Source: CBDEGR01 sp965237895 (lineage in GTDB: Bacteria; Acidobacteriota; Terriglobia; UBA7540; JAPUME01). Taken from it: a stretch of DNA of 64,000 nucleotides. Below the pieces are notes generated by a model. The model ran no database searches, was not told where the DNA came from, and saw only the letters and a program-made list of their open reading frames with translations. Position numbers and translations under genes: made by a program. Below are positions 31,783 to 39,231 of this stretch, in pieces. Numbering within the stretch: position 1 is the first letter of the stretch; every line of letters starts with the position of its first letter. The DNA is taken from assembly GCA_965237895.1 (NCBI GenBank), contig CBDEGR010000002.1:1922001-1986000 (forward strand), read 5' to 3'.

Positions 31783-32181
31783 CTAAGACTTCTCCATCAG
31801 TTCGATCAATACGCCGGAAAAACTTTGCGGGTGGAGAAAAGCGATTCGTCCGCCGTCGGCCCCCTGCCGGGGTTTGGTGTCGATCAACTCGTACCCCTTC
31901 TGCTTCAAATCCTGCAGGGCCTTCTCCAGGTTGGGAACGGAAAAAGCAACGTGGTGCAGGCCGGGCCCCCACTTCTCCAGGAATTTTGTAATCGGCGAAT
32001 CCGCTCCGGTCGCCTCCAGCAGTTCGATCCGGCTCTTCCCGGCCTCGAAAAACCGCACTCTGACCTTCTGATCTTCTATTGTCTCCTCGGCGCTTCCCTC
32101 GCCGAGTATCTGCTCAAATGCCGGGGCCGCCTCAGCCAGGGACCGAACCGCAATGGCGACATGTCGTAGTTTAGCCTTCAT
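31783..32181 (-). CDS. mce: methylmalonyl-CoA epimerase
   Basis: VOC-fold enzyme converting (2S)- to (2R)-methylmalonyl-CoA, 132 residues, the usual length. LRHVAIAVRSL at the start, IELLEATGADSPITKFLEKWGPGLHH in the middle and VLIELMEK at the end are family signatures carrying the metal ligands His, His and Glu. It sits 22 bp after meaB. The mutase itself must lie elsewhere. Confidence 0.93.
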   Translation of the reverse strand: MKAKLRHVAIAVRSLAEAAPAFEQILGEGSAEETIEDQKVRVRFFEAGKSRIELLEATGADSPITKFLEKWGPGLHHVAFSVPNLEKALQDLKQKGYELIDTKPRQGADGGRIAFLHPQSFSGVLIELMEKS

Positions 32182-32203
32182 GGCCTACGGCGCCGGGGGA
32201 ATT

Positions 32204-33154
32204 TCAATTCCAACCCGCCTGCTCCAACATCTTTTCGATCACAGTGTAGGGGTCCTGACGGCGCGCGGCGATCTGTTCGGTGTATCGGTCCAGGTCCCCG
32301 TCACTCACACGGCGCGTCATCAGAATCTCCAGGCGGCTGCGAAGCAGTTCCTTCAACCTGGCGCGCCATCGCCGGCGGAGCCGCTCCCGCATCAGTTCCC
32401 CCTCTTGGCCGACCTTCAAAAAATCCCGAATCGATTCCATCAACCGGCTGATTCCTTCTCCGTGGGTCGCCGAAGTTAAGACCACCGTAGGCGTCCACGG
32501 CCCCGCCGCAGGAGAAATCTCAAGCAGCGCGGTGACTTCCCTCGCCACGCGGTCGGCTCCTGCAAGGTCTGCCTTGTTCACCACAAAAATGTCGGCGATC
32601 TCCATCACTCCCGCCTTGAACGACTGGAGGGAGTCTCCCATTCCCGGAACCAGCAGGACCAGTGTCACGTCCGCCAGTTCGGCGATCTCCACTTCGTCCT
32701 GCCCCACTCCGACGGTTTCAACCAGGATGATATCCTTGCCGGCGGCATCGAGCACGCTGACGGTGTCGAGCGTGGCCGAGGCCAGTCCGCCCATCCGGCC
32801 CCGGTTCGCCATGCTGCGGATATAGATTCCCTCGTCGGTACTGAGCGAGGACATCCGAATCCTGTCCCCCAGGATGGCCCCGCCGGTAAAGGGGCTGGTG
32901 GGATCGACGGCCACAATACCGAGATTTTTATCCTCCTGCCGGTAACGGCGGGCGAGTTGATCGACCAGCGTGCTCTTTCCAGTTCCCGGCGCTCCGGTAA
33001 CGCCCACCGTCACGCCGCGGCCGGTCTGAGGAAAGAGCTCTTTCAGCAGAGGGATCCCGGCTTCTTCGCCGTTCTCAATGGCGGTGATGGCCCGCCCGAT
33101 GGCCCGTAGGTCACCGGCAACAACTTTCGCCGCCCACTCCGGAATCGATTCCAT
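32204..33154 (-). CDS. meaB: methylmalonyl-CoA mutase-associated GTPase MeaB (ArgK family)
   Basis: G-protein chaperone that loads and protects adenosylcobalamin on methylmalonyl-CoA mutase. It has 316 residues, with Walker A GAPGTGKST (about 53-61), the switch region DPTSPFTGGAILGDRIRM, ETVGVGQDEVE and the guanine-binding NKAD, plus a C-terminal dimerisation helix. First gene of a meaB-mce-MBL-mtnP-dapF run, pointing to B12-dependent propionate/branched-chain metabolism. Confidence 0.95.
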   Translation of the reverse strand: MESIPEWAAKVVAGDLRAIGRAITAIENGEEAGIPLLKELFPQTGRGVTVGVTGAPGTGKSTLVDQLARRYRQEDKNLGIVAVDPTSPFTGGAILGDRIRMSSLSTDEGIYIRSMANRGRMGGLASATLDTVSVLDAAGKDIILVETVGVGQDEVEIAELADVTLVLLVPGMGDSLQSFKAGVMEIADIFVVNKADLAGADRVAREVTALLEISPAAGPWTPTVVLTSATHGEGISRLMESIRDFLKVGQEGELMRERLRRRWRARLKELLRSRLEILMTRRVSDGDLDRYTEQIAARRQDPYTVIEKMLEQAGWN

Positions 33155-33341
33155 TCCACCCTTGGTATTTTCAGTATTAACAAGATTCTGAGGCTACCCC
33201 AGCGGTCCGGCCGCCGTCAAGCAGAGAGGGGAGCGTCCCCGGCTCCAGGTTCCAAACAGCTTGCAGGACAAAAGGTTACCGCCTCGTGGTAGAATTACCG
33301 CGGTACGGAACGGCACGAAAAGCGAAGGGTACGGAACCAGA

Positions 33342-34109
33342 ATGCTACGAAAAACAATGCCCGCAGTCGGCACTTACGGAAAAATGCTGGGATTGTTTCT
33401 GATCGCCTTGGGCGCCGTCTCTGGGGCACAAGGCGAAGAGGATCGACCCCCACGGGGAGCGACCCTCGCCGTCAGCACCGACATTGCGGATTGCGAAGTA
33501 AGCCTTGATGGGGAACCGTTCGGCCCCACGAACGCGAAAGGTGATTTCACGCTGGAGGCGATCGAGCCGGGAGAACACTACGTGCAGGTTACCTGCCCCG
33601 GTCAAAAACTGGGTTCCCATTTTATTTCATTGAGGTCGTCGCAAATTTTCGTCCTGTATGTTTCCGCGCGAAAAACCTCAAGCCCCGCCGTCGGTTCTCC
33701 CGAATCGCTGGGGGCCGCCTTCGAGGCCCGGAGCCGGCTCCGCCGTCACGTGAACCAAGCCCTCGATTTTCGGAAAGAGAATAAGTTTACCGAGGTGGTT
33801 CGCGAACTTCGCCACGCGGCTCCTCTCGACCCGGGCAACTCGGACATTCATCGGGAATTGGGCATCACCTTCCTTTTGATGAAGAGCTGGAAGCGAGCCG
33901 CCAATGAGCTGCGCGAAACGCTCCGGCTGGATCCCAATTCGGCCGAAGCTCACAATGATTACGGCTATGCTCTGGAGAAGATCGGATATCTGGACGAGGC
34001 CCTCGACGCCTACCGCGAGGCGGTCAACCTGGCCCCCGAAGAGGATACCTATCTCCAGCGTTACGCCAACCTGCTGGCAAAAGTCTACGCGCAAAATTCC
34101 CGCAAGTAA
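33342..34109 (+). CDS. secreted TPR protein with PEGA-like domain
   Basis: About 255 residues from ATG 33342; an upstream in-frame start is not supported by homology. A signal peptide (LGLFLIALGAVSGAQGE) is followed by a small beta domain with PEGA-like character (CEVSLDGEPFGPTNAKGDFTLEAIEPG) and two to three tetratricopeptide repeats (LDPGNSDIHRELGITFLLM, LDPNSAEAHNDYGYALEKIG, LDEALDAYREAVNLAP). It is probably periplasmic and mediates protein contacts; partners are unknown. Single gene ending at a large inverted repeat. Confidence 0.8.
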   Translation: MLRKTMPAVGTYGKMLGLFLIALGAVSGAQGEEDRPPRGATLAVSTDIADCEVSLDGEPFGPTNAKGDFTLEAIEPGEHYVQVTCPGQKLGSHFISLRSSQIFVLYVSARKTSSPAVGSPESLGAAFEARSRLRRHVNQALDFRKENKFTEVVRELRHAAPLDPGNSDIHRELGITFLLMKSWKRAANELRETLRLDPNSAEAHNDYGYALEKIGYLDEALDAYREAVNLAPEEDTYLQRYANLLAKVYAQNSRK

Positions 34110-34150
34110 CTTCTCTTACTAAACGCCTTCGAAACGCTTCCTTTTGAAAT

Positions 34151-34206
34151 TTTGAGAGCCCGCGCTCGACGTCGCCCGTAGTCAAACGATGTCGAACGCT
34201 CTCAAA
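34151..34206. terminator. bidirectional terminator-like inverted repeat
   Basis: A 9-bp perfect outer stem (TTTGAGAGC 34151-34159 with GCTCTCAAA 34198-34206) encloses a second 9-bp stem with one G-U type mismatch (TCGACGTCG with CGATGTCGA). It sits between the convergent TPR gene and threonine aldolase gene, where a shared terminator is expected. There is no long T run, so the mechanism is uncertain. Confidence 0.55.
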
Positions 34207-34219
34207 TAAAAGCCGTTCG

Positions 34220-35338
34220 CTATCGGGCCAAGGCGGCTCTGTTTTCCGTCAGAATCTCTTCCAGAACTTTGAGGGCAAGCTCGCACCCGGCGCGATCGAC
34301 GTCGTAGTGGGTCACCATACGCATCGCGGTGGGGTTGAGGCCGTTCGCCAAGACTCCCTGCTGGGCCAGACGACGAGAAATTTCAAACGAGTCGAACTCT
34401 GCCCTCGCCCCTGCTCCCGATCTTGATTCGGAGGAGGTCTGCTCGACATGCGCATCCAAACCGAAAATCAAGATATTCGTCTTCACCTTTTCCGGGTCCA
34501 ACTGAATGCCCGGAAGCCCGGCCAACCCCTCTGCCAGGAACTTCGCATTTTCGTGATCCCGGTGCAGATGCCGAGGAGATTCCTCCAGGGCCACCAACCC
34601 TGCCGCGGCCAACACGCCGGCCTGCCGCATCCCGCCGCCCAATATCTTACGAAACCGGCGGGCCTCTTCGATAAAATCCTTGCCGCCCACCACGAGCGAT
34701 CCTACTGGCGCCCCCAACCCTTTCGACAAACAGAACATGACGGAATCGAACCCCTGCGTCATCTCCTCGACGCTTCGCCCGAGCGCCGTCGCCGCATTAA
34801 AAATCCGAGCGCCGTCCAGGTGAACGGGGATCTTCCTGGCGTGCGCCTCGCGGCAGACCTCTTCGAAAACCGAGGGGTCCGTAACGGTTCCTCCGCCAAG
34901 GGCACGAAGATTGATGTTGAGAGTATTTTCGAGGGAGATCAATCCCGTCCCGGCACGGTTTGCGCTTGCCTGGCGAAGGACCGGAGCGATCCGGTCCCAG
35001 GAAAGGCCGCTCTCCCCGCCCCTTACCGTCCGGGCCAAGCAGCCGGAGATGGCCGCCATGGCCGCCATCTCATAATTGAAGATATGGCACTGTTCCTCAC
35101 ACACCACTTCCTGGCCGTGGTGGGTGTGGACTTTGACGGCCACCTGATTGCCCATCGACCCGGTGGGAACGAACAAGGCCGCTTGCCGATGGAAAATCTC
35201 CGCCACGCGGGCCTCCAGGCGATTCACCGTGGGGTCCTCGCGGTAGACGTCGTCCCCGACTTCGGCTTCCGCCATCGCGCGCCGCATGGCGGGCGATGGC
35301 CGCGTCACAGTGTCACTACGCAGATCGACGAGACCCAT
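34220..35338 (-). CDS. ltaE: low-specificity L-threonine aldolase
   Basis: PLP enzyme splitting L-threonine/allo-threonine to glycine and acetaldehyde. It has 372 residues: DLRSDTVTRPSPAMRRAM at the N-terminus, GDDVYREDP, LDGARIFNA with the PLP-contacting Asp, and the Schiff-base Lys in CLSKGLGAPVGS. A Ser/Gly/Ala-rich insert (about 300-312) lies in a surface position. It follows hemW by about 70 bp on the same strand. Confidence 0.93.
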   Translation of the reverse strand: MGLVDLRSDTVTRPSPAMRRAMAEAEVGDDVYREDPTVNRLEARVAEIFHRQAALFVPTGSMGNQVAVKVHTHHGQEVVCEEQCHIFNYEMAAMAAISGCLARTVRGGESGLSWDRIAPVLRQASANRAGTGLISLENTLNINLRALGGGTVTDPSVFEEVCREAHARKIPVHLDGARIFNAATALGRSVEEMTQGFDSVMFCLSKGLGAPVGSLVVGGKDFIEEARRFRKILGGGMRQAGVLAAAGLVALEESPRHLHRDHENAKFLAEGLAGLPGIQLDPEKVKTNILIFGLDAHVEQTSSESRSGAGARAEFDSFEISRRLAQQGVLANGLNPTAMRMVTHYDVDRAGCELALKVLEEILTENRAALAR

Positions 35339-35410
35339 ATCGCACTTCCTTCCGAGAAAAGAGATGAAAACTATTCCAGCAGGAAAGAACGCCGCCGGCG
35401 AATCCGAGGC

Positions 35411-36607
35411 TTAACCCAGAAACTCCTGAAACACTTCGTTGGAAATCAACAAGGCCCGGTCGGTGAGCCGAACCCGATCGCCTTCCCGGCGAAGCAAGCC
35501 CCACCCAGCCAGCCTCTCAAGCGGCTCGGAGAAGCGGCGAGCGGGATCGAGATCCGCCCCCAGCCGATTACGAAGATCACGAAGAGAAACTCCTTGAAGC
35601 TGCCGCAATCCTAAAAAGAGATACTCTTCCTCTGCCTCGCAGGGTGGAACTTTGCGGCGGGCCGTTTGCGGAGACTCGCCTTGCAGAATTTTTTCAATGT
35701 ACGTCCGGACATCACCCTCGTTCTCCCACCGCACGATGCCGTCAAACGAATGCGAACCGGCGCCGAACCCTAGGTAGGGCTCCCGCCGCCAGTACTTCAG
35801 ATTATGACGGGAACGGAAGCCGGGCAGGGCGAAATTTGAAATCTCGTAGTGTTCGTACCCGGCCTGTTCCAGGCGGCGTTTGCCTTCGAAATAGGATTCG
35901 ACGAAGAATTCCTCTTCGGGCATCTGCGCGGCCCGGTAACGGGCGCCGCCCGAAAGCACCTCGCGGCCCAGACGGCTCTTCTCATCCACCTCGAACAGAT
36001 AGAGAGAGACGTGCTCGGGGCGAAGCTCCAGCGTTTGATCCAGCGAGCGCCCCCAAGAGTCCCGAGACTGGCCGGGAAGGCCGCCAATCAAATCGAGACT
36101 TACGTTGCGAATCCCGGCCGCGCGGGCCCGGCGCACCATGCGGCAGGTCTCCTCCGCATCATGGAGCCTGCCGACGCTTCGCAGCTCGTTTGAATCCATC
36201 GTCTGCGCTCCGATGCTGAGACGATTCACGCCCCCTTGGATGTACCGGGTCCAGTCCCGGTCTTCCACTGACCCCGGCGTGGCTTCCATTGTTATCTCCG
36301 GCGTTACCTCCGACGTTACCTCGCTGTCCGCTTGCAGCCGAAACGTCTTCCCGAGTGAGTCAAATAGGCGTCCCATCCGTTGCGCCCCCAACAGCGTCGG
36401 CGTCCCGCCCCCCAAATAGACGCTGTCAATCGCGCGCTCCGCAAGCGAGTGATCCGGCAAAAACCCGCAGATGGATTCGATTTCCCGCGAGAGCGCTTCC
36501 GTGTAGGGCTCCCACAGCGCGGAAGAAAACACCCCGGAGCTGAAGTTGCAAAAACTGCACTTCGACCGGCAGAAGGGAACTTGCAGGTATAGCCCGAGCG
36601 TGCTCAT
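35411..36607 (-). CDS. hemW: radical SAM heme chaperone HemW
   Basis: CPO-like radical SAM protein, 398 residues, in the family now regarded as a heme chaperone. The [4Fe-4S] motif CRSKCSFC (CX3CX2C) lies near residues 13-20, followed by YLGGGTPTLL, GVNRLSIGAQT and DLIGGLPGQ. A short imperfect repeat SEVTSEVTPEITMEATPG (about 94-111) replaces the usual single VTLEANPG segment, looking like a small in-frame tandem duplication. Confidence 0.92.
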   Translation of the reverse strand: MSTLGLYLQVPFCRSKCSFCNFSSGVFSSALWEPYTEALSREIESICGFLPDHSLAERAIDSVYLGGGTPTLLGAQRMGRLFDSLGKTFRLQADSEVTSEVTPEITMEATPGSVEDRDWTRYIQGGVNRLSIGAQTMDSNELRSVGRLHDAEETCRMVRRARAAGIRNVSLDLIGGLPGQSRDSWGRSLDQTLELRPEHVSLYLFEVDEKSRLGREVLSGGARYRAAQMPEEEFFVESYFEGKRRLEQAGYEHYEISNFALPGFRSRHNLKYWRREPYLGFGAGSHSFDGIVRWENEGDVRTYIEKILQGESPQTARRKVPPCEAEEEYLFLGLRQLQGVSLRDLRNRLGADLDPARRFSEPLERLAGWGLLRREGDRVRLTDRALLISNEVFQEFLG

Positions 36608-36696
36608 GGGAGAATTATACCGTGATCAGAGGGTGAAGGAACAACGAGCGCCGGGCAAACGGCTTGCCGGCCCGATGATTCCATCCCCGAATCCGA

Positions 36697-37140
36697 TCAA
36701 TCCGAAACGATCTTGATTTTCAAAGTGCGGCGGCGCGGTCCGTCGAATTCGCAGAAGAAGATGCCCTGCCAGCGGCCCAGAACTGGGCGCCCGTCTTCGA
36801 TGAGGACCGCTTTCGAATTGCCGACCACGGCGGCCTTCAAATGGGAGTCGCAATTCCCGTCGTTATGATGGTAGGAGGTCTTCCGTGGAGCCAGTTTCAT
36901 CAAGAAAATATCGAGGTCCCTTTCGAGCGACGGATCGTCGTTTTCGTTGATTAGGATCGCCGCCGTCGTATGCGGGATGAAGAGATGGCAAACGCCGCTC
37001 CGAACGGAAGACTCGTCGATCAGTTTTTCCACCAAGCGCGTGATGTCTTGGAATTCCACGCGGGAACTTGTCTCCAGCGTTACCGTGTGGAGATGCCCTC
37101 CGCGTTCCAGACCGGTGCTCTTTTCCGACTGATGTGCCAT
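36697..37140 (-). CDS. YjbQ (UPF0047) family protein
   Basis: 147-residue UPF0047 protein. Family marks are CHLFIPHTTAAILINENDDP with the metal-binding His, SYHHNDGNCDSHLKAAVVG, and GRWQGIFFCEFDGPRRR. Some homologues show thiamine-phosphate synthase activity in vitro, but the physiological role is unsettled. It lies between bshC and hemW on the minus strand. Confidence 0.9.
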   Translation of the reverse strand: MAHQSEKSTGLERGGHLHTVTLETSSRVEFQDITRLVEKLIDESSVRSGVCHLFIPHTTAAILINENDDPSLERDLDIFLMKLAPRKTSYHHNDGNCDSHLKAAVVGNSKAVLIEDGRPVLGRWQGIFFCEFDGPRRRTLKIKIVSD

Positions 37141-37278
37141 CGGGTGCCTCCTCGCCCTTTCGCTTACGGCTTTCTATACGACGGGATCACAGACCGTAGT
37201 ATTCGCGGGCAGAATATGGATATATCTCTATAACAAAATCGTCCCGTGCGAAAGAAGCTTTCTAGGAAATAAGAATTT

Positions 37279-37298
37279 TTCCCTCCAAGCAGAGGGAA
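37279..37298 (-). terminator. possible terminator downstream of bshC
   Basis: TTCCCTC/GAGGGAA forms a 7-bp stem with a 6-nt loop just 9 bp beyond the bshC stop, followed on the minus strand by AAATTCTTATTT. The tail is only partly T-rich. Confidence 0.4.
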
Positions 37299-37307
37299 TC
37301 TTTCGCG

Positions 37308-38936
37308 TCAGATTTCAATCACCTGATGCTCCGAAGATTGAACCTGGACTTGCCGGTAGAGGTTTTCAAGTAAATCATAATCGGCACGCCCCAGGAAGTA
37401 CGCGCCGCTGATGACCCGCTCCTGCAGGTTCTTTCGAGGAAAAAGGAACTGCCGGAGGCGTTGGGCGGCATTCGCCAATTTCTCCGAACGCTGGAGCGTC
37501 GAACGCGATAACTTACCCTGAAAACGGTCCAACTGATAGACCATCTTTTCTTGCACGGTGGCGAGGGCGCCAACCAGCGTGGGATCGATTCTCTCGACAT
37601 CGCCCCGGAGTTCCTCGAGGACATCCCTCACCGCCTGCTTCTTCTCTTCAAACCGGTCGTTCCACCCCGGCTCGACCCCGGACGCCGCAAGCCGCGCCCC
37701 GAGGTGTTCTTCTCCTTTCCAAACGTCTTCGATCTGTAAACCGTACTTTTCCATCAACCGCGAGGACCGCCGGTCCACCAGCGTGAACGCCGCCCGGGGA
37801 AAGATCACCGGCTGCGTGCGCTCAAAATCTTCATAAAGAACCTGCGCCTGACCCAGATACGCGAGTTCGGAGGGGCCCGCAACATAGGCCACGGTGGGCA
37901 GCAGCCAGTCCTGCACCAGCGGCCGGAGGAGTACATTGGGGGAAAAGTCCTGCGGGGCGGCTGTGATCTGCCCTCGGAGATCGTCAGGCCGGACGGAGCG
38001 ATCCCCGTCAAGAAAAAATGTGTTGTCCGGCTTGTGGCGGACCGGCAGACGGTTCCCGTCCACGTGAGCGAACAATAAGGTCGAATCATCCTGAACGTGC
38101 ACCTGAGCATGGTAGCCCCGGCGGACCAGAAGGGCCGACCGCTGCTGCAACTGGGCGCGAAGCCGGGCCGGATTCTCCGAGGCACGCTGATAGACTTCCC
38201 CGGCCAACTCCTGTAGGGCCGGATCAAGCGGGTCCACCAGAACCACACCCCACCGGGCAAAGAGGCGGGAAAGGAAGCGACAGAAAGCCTTCCCCCAGCC
38301 CGTCCCCGGACGGTAGCACTCCTCAAGGTCCCGAACCAGAGCGTCAAGCCCGGGTCCGGCAGGCATTCGCTCGCGAAGCTGCTCCAGAGCGCCCGTCACG
38401 TCCTGGGAGACTTTTATCCGCCCGACCGAGCTCTGCGGGGCCGGCCGCTCCCCGCCAAGGCGCAGGACAACCTCTTGGTAGCTTTCATCAAGGACGGTAC
38501 ATGAGGCGACTTCCTCAAAATCATGGTCTTCGGTCGCCGCCCAAAAGATCGGAATTGAGGGAACGCCGTTTTCATTGAGATGCCCCGCCAGCCGAACCGT
38601 GGTGAGAGCCTTGTAGAGAGCAAAGGCGGGACCGGAAAAAAGGCCTATCTGCTGCCCGGTCACCACTGCACACGTATTCGGCTCGGCAAGCCGTTTTAAG
38701 TGGGCCAGGACCGCCTCGCCACAACCGAACTCACGGTTCTGCGCCTCCAGGACCTCGACCAAGCGGCGGCGGTAAGTCTCCGGAAAATGGAGCCGCCCGG
38801 CAACATCCCGATACGATTGCGCCTGGAAAGGGGCATGCGAGTAAAACGAAGACACGCGGCGAAAGTCGTGGACGTAATCGAGAAAGAGACGACCCGCTCG
38901 CGGAACCTTGGCATGGGAGATCGTAGGGTGTTCCAT
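37308..38936 (-). CDS. bshC: bacillithiol biosynthesis cysteine-adding enzyme
   Basis: Last enzyme of bacillithiol synthesis, adding cysteine to glucosaminyl-malate. About 542 residues from ATG 38936; a longer frame to 38975 has no homology. VVTGQQIGLFSGPAFALYKALT (about 90-111), IPIFWAATEDHDFEE and ARWGVVLVDP are family signatures, and the C-terminal coiled coil (KQAVRDVLEELRGDVERIDPTL) is present. It indicates bacillithiol as the low-molecular-weight thiol in this lineage. Confidence 0.93.
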   Translation of the reverse strand: MEHPTISHAKVPRAGRLFLDYVHDFRRVSSFYSHAPFQAQSYRDVAGRLHFPETYRRRLVEVLEAQNREFGCGEAVLAHLKRLAEPNTCAVVTGQQIGLFSGPAFALYKALTTVRLAGHLNENGVPSIPIFWAATEDHDFEEVASCTVLDESYQEVVLRLGGERPAPQSSVGRIKVSQDVTGALEQLRERMPAGPGLDALVRDLEECYRPGTGWGKAFCRFLSRLFARWGVVLVDPLDPALQELAGEVYQRASENPARLRAQLQQRSALLVRRGYHAQVHVQDDSTLLFAHVDGNRLPVRHKPDNTFFLDGDRSVRPDDLRGQITAAPQDFSPNVLLRPLVQDWLLPTVAYVAGPSELAYLGQAQVLYEDFERTQPVIFPRAAFTLVDRRSSRLMEKYGLQIEDVWKGEEHLGARLAASGVEPGWNDRFEEKKQAVRDVLEELRGDVERIDPTLVGALATVQEKMVYQLDRFQGKLSRSTLQRSEKLANAAQRLRQFLFPRKNLQERVISGAYFLGRADYDLLENLYRQVQVQSSEHQVIEI

Positions 38937-39044
38937 GGAAACTCCATTATCCCAAGGAATGCAACTTTTCATCAAGGGAAGAAAATGCCGAAGACGGCTT
39001 TATCCGAACGAACTGCCGCTTCCGATCCCCTACAACGCTCATCT

Positions 39045-39074
39045 TTGCGGGCCGGTGAGTTGCTGTGCTAGCAT
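39045..39074 (+). promoter_or_regulatory. probable promoter for lptFG
   Basis: TTGCGG (39045-39050), 18-bp spacer, TAGCAT (39069-39074) with an extended -10 TGC directly upstream. It would give a leader of about 150 nt containing a small hairpin (GGTCCT/AGGACC). Confidence 0.4.
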
Positions 39075-39231
39075 GCTCCTAAACGAGGTCCTGTGAAAGG
39101 ACCGGACTGCTGCCCCAGACCGCACCGCTCTCCAGGAGCCGGACCTGGGAAAAATGTCCGCCAGACCGAAAGACGGAAACCAAAATAAAGGGCAGCGAAC
39201 AGCCGCCGAGAAACGTAAAGAGAACGTTTAG

